64,000 nt of DNA from NCBI GenBank assembly GCA_025738555.1, contig JAOVFP010000006.1:310001-374000 (forward strand). The letters run 5' to 3'. This DNA is from Cyathus striatus. Taxonomy: Eukaryota > Basidiomycota > Agaricomycetes > Agaricales > Nidulariaceae. This document shows, piece after piece, positions 22,787-30,675 of the stretch; positions within the stretch are counted from its first letter, which is position 1; each line of letters starts with the position of its first letter. The notes beneath the pieces are model-generated. The model was not told the DNA's origin. It ran no database searches and worked only from the letters and a program-made list of their open reading frames with translations. Made by a program: the position numbers and the translations under genes.

Positions 22787-23105
22787 CCATCCATATTTGA
22801 AAAGAGCTTTTAATACACAGGTAAGAGCATATATAATAATGATATAAAATGTTTTAATAACTACTTCTTAATAATAGGCATGTGAACAGCTCAATGCTTG
22901 GCTTGGTGGCTTTGAATCCATTTTAAAAAAAATGGCACCACATAACTTTGATTGGTTTCTGCATGCCATGTTATTTTATCATAGCAAACATGTTATACAA
23001 AGGCAGGAAAAAAGAAAGAGACAGGAAGCTACTGATATTGAAGTGCAAGGTGATGTAGTAGATGATGATGATAATAGTTTTCCAGCTGATGATATTGTTC
23101 TTTAA
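22787..23105 (+). repeat. Tandem duplicate of the transposase last intron and exon
   Basis: The block repeats 22255-22566: the end of the penultimate exon (AAGAGCTTTTAATACACAG), the GTAAGA intron (here 22820-22877, 58 bp) and the last exon (22878-23105, 75 codons, ending with DDIVL). Unlike the first copy the exon frame is uninterrupted. The splice donor is duplicated as well. Confidence 0.85.
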
Positions 23106-23176
23106 AAAAATACATACATAGCTTCACATTTTAGCCAACTATAGGTAGAAATGATTATGAATTAACAGTTTTTGTA

Positions 23177-23389
23177 GTGTTCATTGAGATTTTAAACAGG
23201 AAAATTAAGGTATTAAACAGATCTTACAGATTCTGCATAAATCTACACAGAATCCATGCAGAATATGTATGGAACATGCACAGAATTATCACCTATAATA
23301 ATAAAAATAGCCACTATATAAATTCTGTATGGTATCTATACAGGTCTGTATGGATCTGTACAGACCTCTTGGGGGAGTGTAAATTACTG
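23177..23389 (+). mobile_element. 3' terminus matching elements A and B, next to the transposase gene
   Basis: The last 130 or so bases match the right end of element A almost word for word: ACTATATAAATTCTGTATGG, ACAGGTCTGTA, CAGACCTCTTGGGGGAGTG, ending AAATTACTG at 23389. It starts 70-120 bp downstream of the transposase stop. The simplest reading is that this is the right end of the autonomous element whose left end was destroyed by the gypsy junction at 18030. The alternative is a truncated independent copy of element A. Confidence 0.7.
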
Positions 23390-23390
23390 C

Positions 23391-23594
23391 CAAATCCTCA
23401 GTTTCCAGACAGGGAATGTTCTATACTGGAGTACATTGCAATATTTCATTAATGAAGTGCCACTCCTCATATATTTTAGCTATCATGTTGGAAAAACATT
23501 ACAAGGAAAAGACTTTGCCAGTTTCTTAGGTAACAAGCATGCAGAACTTAAGGAGTCTTTCTTGCAGTTTATTCATCATTCATATAGTGAGTAA
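23391..23594 (+). CDS. Unrecognised 67-codon open fragment
   Basis: Directly after the transposon end a frame runs for 67 codons with sensible composition (TGNVLYWSTLQYFINEVP, KTLQGKDFASFLGNKHAEL, SFLQFIHHSYSE). It has no Met start, so it would be an interior exon or a gene cut by the transposon. No family is recognised. The acidic frame at 23637-23909 may be a continuation. Confidence 0.3.
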   Translation, partial: QILSFQTGNVLYWSTLQYFINEVPLLIYFSYHVGKTLQGKDFASFLGNKHAELKESFLQFIHHSYSE

Positions 23595-23636
23595 TTTTTA
23601 TACAGATATGGTCTATTCAACTCATATTCATCATTA

Positions 23637-23909
23637 GTGGCAAAAGAGTGCAAATCCCATCTATTGCTCTCTGTTGCAAATGATTTCCTGGAGGAAAGTG
23701 ATCCTGAGGACAATTCTGAGGATGAAGATATGAATAAAGACAGCAGTAATGATGGTGACATTCCATCTAGCAGTGATAAAGAATCTAGTGCCAAGGATGT
23801 TCCACCTGGTTATGATAAAGGATCTAGTTCCAAGAATGTTCAGCCAAACAAGACTGTGTGTCAGCCAAAGATGTGCCAGTATGATATTGACGAGGAAAGA
23901 AATATCTGA
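23637..23909 (+). CDS. Acidic, serine-rich 90-codon open frame, unknown
   Basis: The product starts MAKECKSHLLLSV and continues into an acidic low-complexity run (EESDPEDNSEDEDMNKD, SSSDKESSAKD) with a degenerate PPGYDKGSSSK / DIPSSSDKESS repeat. It is probably a disordered region of a larger broken gene starting before 23594. No domain is seen. Confidence 0.3.
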   Translation: MAKECKSHLLLSVANDFLEESDPEDNSEDEDMNKDSSNDGDIPSSSDKESSAKDVPPGYDKGSSSKNVQPNKTVCQPKMCQYDIDEERNI

Positions 23910-24081
23910 GAAATAAAGGAGAGGTTTAGGGCTGAGGGTCTCAAGGAAGTTGATCATACAAGAAGAAGGTTGTTATCAGATGGCCAAAACTAAAGCCTAT
24001 TAATTCTATAGTACCAAGGTGATCATCCAGACATGTGACTAGTCAAGTGTAAGCATCTATATCTAATTTTATTCATATTTA

Positions 24082-24489
24082 TTGACTTTTGACATCAATA
24101 GTTTGGAAGTTTCTGAAACATTGAATGCCACTGAACAATCAGCCCTTGCTGCTAGCACTGAATTACCAGTGTCTACCACCATCACTGAATTACCAGCTTC
24201 ACCAGCCATCACTGAATCTCAAGCCCCTCTTGTCATTGCCAACCCCCCAGCTTCCCCCAGCATTGTTGGATCCTCAGGATCCCCTAATATTGCTGAATCC
24301 CCAACCTCTCCTGCCATTGCCAAATCCCCAGCTTCCTCTGATGTTGCTAAATCTCCAGCATCTCCTGCTGTTGCGCAATCTCTGGCTTCCCCCAACATTG
24401 CTAAATCCTCCACTTCTGGTATTGCCAAATCCACTGCTTCTCCCAATGTTGAACTGCTGGCCACAATGGCCACTAAACTGTTGAAATAA
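24082..24489 (+). CDS. 135-codon open frame with Ser/Pro/Ala decapeptide repeats
   Basis: After about 35 residues of Thr/Glu-rich sequence the product consists of degenerate repeats of the type SPAIAKSPAS / SPNIAESPTS, roughly eight to ten copies, ending LLATMATKLLK. Such Pro/Ala/Ser repeats occur in secreted or cell-wall linkers, but no signal peptide is visible, so they could also be a disordered linker or a non-coding minisatellite with an open frame. Unrecognised. Confidence 0.3.
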   Translation: MTFDINSLEVSETLNATEQSALAASTELPVSTTITELPASPAITESQAPLVIANPPASPSIVGSSGSPNIAESPTSPAIAKSPASSDVAKSPASPAVAQSLASPNIAKSSTSGIAKSTASPNVELLATMATKLLK

Positions 24490-25110
24490 ATGATGCATCG
24501 ACGATGACAATGTTACATTTGACCTCAAAGCACACAAGGGGAGAAAGCCAGAGGCAAATGGATAAGTAAATACAGTACATAGTATACTACTTAAATACAT
24601 AGAAAGCGGAGCACTTTGTCTGTAGAATACATAAAAGGTATAGTAAACTATCTAAAAGCATATGTGGAGGCGGCATGGAATGATAATCATTGTGACATTT
24701 GAATAGCTAATATAATTCTACATAAACATAGGACTGCTCAGTTGTAAGTATTTACACTCAAATTTATACTTATTAAAAAATACTCTACACTCTCATAGTG
24801 AGGCTTTGTCATAGCCATACTTTTCCTACCTTATTCCTGCACTTCTATTCCGCACTCTCTGTACTTCCTAACGTGTATAGATCTCGTTCTTCTACTTTCC
24901 CCTTCCACTCTTCTGACGAAGGTCACTGAGCTTATGTCACCTTACTCATCTGGTTCCCTATCTGTTCTCCATTATGCTTTCTCCATTGTACCCCAGGTAT
25001 ACTAGTCTCAGCATTCATCTCAATCGTTAGTCTGTCCTTGGTACATATTATATTCAAAACACTACTCTACCTTCCACCACCATCTTATTATCTTTATCAA
25101 CTAGTCATAA
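24490..25110. other. No gene seen
   Basis: AT-rich sequence without a supported open frame or strong repeat. It leads into the left terminus of the large inverted-array element. Confidence 0.4.
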
Positions 25111-25125
25111 GCGTCAGCCAAATTT

Positions 25126-25184
25126 CTCATTTAAGCTTGACATTTTATGATATGAAATATCATAAAATGTCAAGCTTAAATGAG
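25126..25184. repeat. Perfect 28-bp palindrome with 3-nt loop at the left terminus
   Basis: Arms 25126-25153 and 25157-25184 are exact reverse complements around GAA; the left arm begins CTCATTTAAGCTTGAC. It immediately follows the terminal repeat, as does its counterpart at the right end. Confidence 0.95.
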
Positions 25185-25199
25185 TGAGGCATATATTAT

Positions 25200-25780
25200 A
25201 TATAGTATACAAATTACTCATAAAAACTCATTACTTTATGCTTTTTACTATTATTACAACTGTATTGTGAGTACTTATAAGTACTCATTACTTCACATTC
25301 CCTATTGTTATTGTAATACTATTATGAGTACTCATAAGTACTCATTACTATATATTTCCTATTGTTATTGTAATACTATAATGCATACTCATAAGTACTC
25401 ATAACTTTATGTTTCCTATTGTTGTTGTAATACTATTATGTGTACTCATAAGTACTCATTACTTTATATTTCCTATTGTTATTGTAATACTATTATGTAT
25501 ACTCATAAGTACTCATTACATTATGTTTCCTATTGTTATTGTAATACTATTATGCATACTCATAAGCACTCATTACTTTATATTTCCTATTGTTATTGTA
25601 ATACTATTATGCATACTCATAAGTACTCATTACTTTATGTTCTCTATTATTACTGTAATGCTTCCTATTATTATTTAATAGTATAATGTGTACTCATAAG
25701 TTCTCATTAATTTATGTTTCCTATTGCTATTGTATTAATATTATGTGTACTCATAAGTGCTCATTACTTTATGCTTTCTA
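25200..25780. repeat. 57-bp ACTCATAAGTACTCATTAC array, left
   Basis: Tandem units with ACTCATAAGTACTCATTAC followed by TTCCTATTGTTATTGTAAT and ACTATTATG; about nine to ten units. The inverted array lies at 28015-28910. Open frames with THKYSLLY or VILLCILISTHY motifs are artefacts of the 57-bp (19-codon) period. Confidence 0.92.
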
Positions 25781-25839
25781 TTATTATTTATGTATTGCTA
25801 TTACTGGTTACTAGTTGATCTGCGCTTCACATTTTTCCC

Positions 25840-26285
25840 ACGCATCACATTTGTCACGTACTTCACGTGCGTCACATTCGTCACACATATTCCCGCGCCT
25901 CCTATTTTTCCCGTGCATCGCATTTGTCACGTTATTCACGCACGTCACGTTCGTCACACATATTCCCGCGCTTCGCATTTGTCACATACTTCCCGTGTTT
26001 CACATCTGTCACATATATTCCCGCGTATTACATTTGTTACATTCTTCCCGTGCATCACGTCTGTCATGTATATTCCCGCACATCACATTTGTCACATTCT
26101 TCCCGCGCATCACGTCTGTTATGATTCTCCCACACTACGCATATATCACACTTGTTACGCTTTAGTGCATTTGTCATGCTTTCATGTGCATCACGCATCA
26201 CGTTTGTCACATTCTTTATGAGCATAACACTCTTTTGAATATCACACATCTCACATCTATTTGTCACACTCATCACATAAGTCAC
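25840..26285. repeat. TGTCAC / CCCGCGCATCAC array, left
   Basis: Short words such as CGCATCACATTTGTCAC and ATATTCCCGCGC form an irregular array with local CpG richness, unusual for the AT-rich surroundings. The inverted array is at about 27590-27970. Confidence 0.9.
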
Positions 26286-26417
26286 CTCTATTTCTTATGA
26301 TTTACACATGCATCATATTCATCATGTCTTTGAGGCTTTCATCATGCTTTCAAACATATCATAAGTGTTACTTATATCACATCTTTGAGATTATAATACA
26401 CTTCAAGCACATCATGC

Positions 26418-26760
26418 TTGCATGTGTATCATGATTGTGACATGTTGATGGGGTTCCAACAGGTCTATAATGAAAAATGCTCTGTACCTTTCATATCCAA
26501 GGAATCAAAGCACTTAGTTATGCCACATTTAACTCATATCTCATTATTTAGCAGTGTAATTCAGCCTCTTGCATTGACAAGTCAGTCATTGATTCAGACC
26601 CTGTATGACAATACTGCATATGACTTTAGAAAAATGGTAGTAAGTTGTTCTTAGGCAAGAAAGGAGAAAAGACAAAGTGGTCTTTCTGAAAAGAGAACAA
26701 GAAGAAAAGAAGGTGATGATGTGGTTGACACTAAACTAAAGAATAGAAAAGCAAGTAATG
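26418..26760 (+). other. Centre of the family-2 element, with a short coding-like segment
   Basis: A 78-codon frame (26418-26654) has normal composition (FQQVYNEKCSVPFIS, HLTHISLFSSVIQPLAL, LYDNTAYDFRKMV). After its stop the same frame continues with a basic segment (ARKEKRQSGLSEKRTRRKE). It may be the remnant C-terminus of a protein once carried by the element. No family is recognised. Confidence 0.3.
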
Positions 26761-27589
26761 ACCACTGAGCAAGAAAGTGAAGAGAAGTACAGGAGGGGGG
26801 TTTCATATGTATGAATGGATACTAATACTAAAAGAACTATATAACATAAATCAGAATCAGAGATGTGAAACACATGACAGTGTAGAAGTGTCATGTAATC
26901 ATATAGAGTAAGCATATATGTGACTTTATAATGTGTGTTGAAGATATAAGAATAACCAATGGTTAATGCAAGAACTATGATCATTTAATGACTGAGACAT
27001 GTGAGTTTAATGTGATGTGGAATCACATATACTCACCATTCTATCAGATTTGTTATCTATATGTCATTCTTTCAGTACATGTCCTTTTCTGTTCGGTTGT
27101 TAAATATTTCCAAAATATTCATTTCTATCATAATGATCTCATCATCTCTCATATCCAGACTAACCATTATAGTTTTACTTTGTCATTTAATTACATCTCT
27201 AGTCCTGATTATTAAACATCATATCATCCCATTTCAAAATTCTCATGCTCTGTCAGTGGGAGTAAGACTTCAACTACATATACACTCCACATTTTTCATT
27301 CTAGTTTCTTATTACTACCACACTTCTGTAACTTTCTAATTGTTATTTTCCATGTTACAATCTCCAATTCTACAAGTACATATTGTTTCCTCTGCATGTA
27401 TAATTCACTCTATACTGTTAAATACATACTCCACTCTCATGACAACTTGAATAGTGGTAGAGACAGAAAATCTGATGTGATTGGAAAGCATGATATTTGT
27501 GAAAAAGTTGAAATGCACTTCAAAAATGTGACATGCATGAAAAACACATGATGCATTTAAAAAAAATGATATATGTAACATATGTGAAA
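26761..27589. other. Remaining centre of the family-2 element, no gene seen
   Basis: AT-rich; only short frames without motifs. Confidence 0.4.
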
Positions 27590-27970
27590 AGTGTGATGTG
27601 CATGAAAGCGTGACAAACGCACTAAAGCGTGACAAGTGTTATATATGCGTAGTGTGGGAGAATCGTGACAGACGTGACGCGCGGGAAGAATGTGACAAAT
27701 GTGATGCGCGGGAATATGCGTGACAAATGTGATGCGCGGGAATATGCGTGACAGACGTGATGCGCGGGAAGAATGTGACGAATGTAATGCGCGGGAAGTA
27801 TGTGACAAACGCGAAGCGCGGGAATATGTGTGACGAACGTGACGCGCGTGAATAACGTGACAAATGCGATGCGCGGGAAAAATAGGAGACGCGGGAATAT
27901 GTGTGACGAATGTGACGCACGTGAAGTACGTGACAAATGTGATGCGTGGGAAAAATGTGAAGCGCAGATC
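27590..27970. repeat. TGTGAC / GATGCGCGGG array, right (inverted)
   Basis: The inverted copy of the array at 25840-26285, with words such as GTGATGCGCGGGAATATG. It is more CpG-rich and more regular than the left copy. Confidence 0.9.
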
Positions 27971-28014
27971 AGCTAGTAACCAGTAATAGCAATACATAAA
28001 TAATAATAGAAAGC

Positions 28015-28910
28015 ATAAAGTAATGAGCACTTATGAGTACACATAATATTAATACAATAGCAATAGGAAACATAAATTAATGAGAACTTATGAGTACACA
28101 TTATACTATTAAATAATAATAGGAAGCATTACAGTAATAATAGAGAATATAAAGTAATGAGTACTTATGAGTACACATACTAGTATTACAATAATAATAT
28201 GAAACATAAAGTAATGAGCACTTATGAGTACACATACTAGTATTACAATAATAATATGAAACATAAAGTAATGAGTACTTATGAGTATGCATAATACTAT
28301 TACAATAACAATGGGAAATATAAAGTAATGAGTACTTATGAGTACACATAATAGTATTACAACAACAATAGAAAACATAATGTAATGAGTACTTATGAGT
28401 ATGCATAATAGTATTACAACAACAATAGAAAACATAATGTAATGAGTACTTATGAGTATGCATAATAGTATTACAACAACAATAGGAAACATAATGTAAT
28501 GAGTACTTATGAGTATGCATAATAGTATTACAACAACAATAGGAAACATAATGTAACGAGTACTTATGAGTATGCATAATAGTATTACAACAACAATAGG
28601 AAATATAAAGTAAAAAGTTCTTATGAGTACACATAATACTATTACAGTAACAATAGGAAATATAAAGTAATGAGTACTTATGAGTATGCATTATAGTATT
28701 ACAATAATACTAGGAGATATAAAGTAATGAGTACTTATGAGTATGCATAATAGTATTACAATAACAATAGGAAATATAAAGTAATGAGTACTTATGAGTA
28801 CTCAAAATAGTATTACAATAACAATAGGGAATGTGAAGTAATGAGTACTTATGAGTACACATAATACAAGTGTAATAATAGTAAGAAGCATAAAGTAATG
28901 AATTTTTATG
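28015..28910. repeat. 57-bp GTAATGAGTACTTATGAGT array, right (inverted)
   Basis: About 14-15 units, more than in the left array, each with GTAATGAGTACTTATGAGT. Adjacent units near 28370-28560 are almost identical, indicating recent expansion. Confidence 0.92.
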
Positions 28911-28945
28911 AGTGATCTGTATACTATATATAATATATGCCTCAC

Positions 28946-29002
28946 TCATTTAAGCTCGATGTTTTATGATATTTCATATCATAAAATGTCGAGCTTAAAT
29001 GA
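28946..29002. repeat. Near-perfect 27-bp palindrome at the right terminus
   Basis: Arms around TTC; the right arm reads ATATCATAAAATGTCGAGC. Two positions differ between the arms (GATG against CATC in the complement). It is the counterpart of 25126-25184. Confidence 0.9.
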
Positions 29003-29227
29003 TAAATTTGGCTGACACCCCTCTGGTATAAGATGCCAGTGGTGCAACAAGAACAAAAAGAATTAATTTGATATAGTTTGATCATTAAAAGACAAAAACA
29101 AGAAGTACATGAGCCAATTTTACCCACTTCATTCTGAATTTCAGACTGAGGGCAGGATTGAGGGCAAGGGTAAAGTACTATCTTCATGAATGGGCTCTGA
29201 AATATATGTGAATAGAATATTACATTG

Positions 29228-30675
29228 TTAGTTAGGCAACCACTTACTGGACAAAATGTGTTTCTGGACTTTAGATAATGCATGAACACCTGAGGTGGCA
29301 TGATATGTATTACCAGAATGTATATGCATTTGTTTAATAAGATTTCCAGGTTTTACAATAAATATTTCTGGGATATACTCCTCATCTTTCATCAGGTGTG
29401 ATGGAATTGTAAGTGCAATTCCTTGACATAAATTTGAAAGTGTTACTTCAACATCAGACACTTTTTTTAAGAAATTGAAGTGACTTGTCCAATTACTTTG
29501 TGGCATCTTTACTAGTGACCAATATGACAATACTTCAATATCTAAAGAAGGAGAAACATGTTCTGGCAAGCTATATTCAAATTTAGCTCCAGGTAAAATA
29601 TTTTCAGGCACTTTCTTGCCATTTTCCTGACTATTCTTGTCATCAACATTAAATTTCCAGTGAAAGACTCCTTTCTGTTCTGATGTAAATATATTAGAAG
29701 TATTAACTGTCCTTTCAGTTGTATTAGAATGCTCTTTTCCTCAAGTTATAGTAAAATCAGCTTTTGGAATTTTTGCTGCTGTCAGTGAAATTGTTGCACC
29801 TCTATTATTCTTATCTGTCTGTATTTCCTTAACTTGATTGCCAGAGAGTTCAGTCTGCATTGGCCACATATCTCCCTCACCAACAAATGTGTTATAGCAT
29901 TTTGTATCCACCAACACTCTAAAACCAAATTGATGGTACACTTGATATGGATTGATTATTTGTTTACCAAAGTGAAGCTTAATGAAATGTAACTCAGTAT
30001 ATTTTTGAAAATACTATATAAGAACTATTAAGCAGATATCTCATACATAATAGTAAAAAGACTTACACTTTTTGTAAAAATTGCTCCATTCATTTGAATT
30101 TATTGAAATTCAGTAGTGTTGTTATGAATAGACACTACAACTTCAAATTTAACTTTAGGTTGTTGTATCTGAAATTTATTATTATAATTTGGATCATCTG
30201 GAGCAATACCTGCTTCCACAAATAATCCAGAAGATCTCTGATATAAGTCTGAAATATTATTAATTGCATTGGAATTGTCAATGGGTTCTTCAGAAGACCT
30301 AGAATCATTCTGATCTCCAGATGAAGTACTAGTTAACTGATTATTATGTAAATTTTCATTATTCTGATTGAAATTTGTTGTGTTGACTTCTCCATACTGC
30401 ACAGGAGGTAGAGAACTAGATGATACCATATCTGAGTGGAGTTTTTGCAATACAACAAGTCAAGTAGTTTCTTTAACAGCATTATATATGACAAAGTCTT
30501 CCATATCAACAGGAATTCCTGACTTGTCATATACAGTAACATTTATTATTTTGGTTGGAGTGAAAATCTTTAAAGGATATGGAGCTGATATTTCACCCAA
30601 TTTGTTCAAATGTTGATTATTTTCATCAATATCTTTTACAATGAATGTATGAATTTCTTGCAAATAACTGATCAT
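29228..30675 (-). pseudogene. Broken coding region directly downstream of the STAND gene, unknown
   Basis: Reading down from 30675 there is an N-terminal part (LQEIHTFIVKDIDENN, KIINVTVYDKSGIPVDMEDF), a Ser/Asn-rich linker (SSSLPPVQYGEVN, SGDQNDSRSSEEPIDNSNA) and then FQIQQPKVKFEVVVSIHN. A plausible intron follows (GTAAGTC..CATTAAG, about 29985-30070), then FRVLVDTKCYNTFVGEGD, VFHWKFNVDDKN and IPSHLMKDEEYIPEIFIV, ending at 29228. At least three in-frame stops interrupt it (TGA after KETT and after DFTIT, TAA after TEFQ). Its first codons overlap the end of the STAND gene in another frame, so it may be the frameshifted C-terminal part of that gene or a separate gene. No family is recognised. 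Confidence 0.5.

Larger units (their letters stand above)
18982..23105 (+). pseudogene. KDZ-type transposase with CxC5/CxC6 cysteine clusters, broken
   Basis: KDZ (Kyakuja-Dileera-Zisupton) transposases move TIR DNA transposons and are expanded in basidiomycetes. The ATG at 18982 (MQPFPDIPF) is the likely start. A CxC5-like zinc cluster follows (GICNRCKTQY, then HTCSECTHAY). After it comes a CxC6-like cluster (CAFEGCTSEL, FCEVHEAFYSACC, ACNNHQEEW) and an RNase-H-like core with DYVCIDKACLVL and a C-terminal FNTQACEQLNAWLGGFES. A 56-bp intron lies at 22290-22345 (GTAAGA..TATAG, phase 0). Lesions are a frameshift in an A-run near 19587-19596, a TGA at 19913-19915 where Arg is expected, element D at 20032-21401, and a TGA plus frameshift from 22391. 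A second, intact copy of the last exon lies at 22878-23105. Removing element D and one GTAGTTCC restores the frame exactly (ENRVVPDLVQ). The conceptual length is about 720 residues. Confidence 0.88.
25111..29020. mobile_element. Large inverted-array element (family 2), about 3.9 kb, both ends present
   Basis: The terminal repeats are GCGTCAGCCAAATTT (25111-25125) and, inverted, GTGTCAGCCAAATTT (complement of 29004-29018). Directly inside each is a long palindrome (25126-25184; 28946-29002), then a roughly 57-bp tandem array, then a TGTCAC/CCCGCG-rich array, and in the middle about 1.3 kb of less repetitive DNA. Left and right halves are inverted copies of each other. I did not find a clear target duplication. 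The same terminal motif and layout are seen at 8911-15285, so the two belong to one superfamily. Confidence 0.75.

Noticed and set aside
25840..27970. Short regularly spaced repeats as a CRISPR array
   Set aside because: There are no fixed spacers, units drift, the array is mirrored within a transposon-like element, and the genome is eukaryotic.
25180..28691. Frames with repeated THKYSLLY / ILISTHY that look like membrane repeats
   Set aside because: The 57-bp unit equals 19 codons, so all frames stay open by periodicity; there is no independent evidence for a protein.
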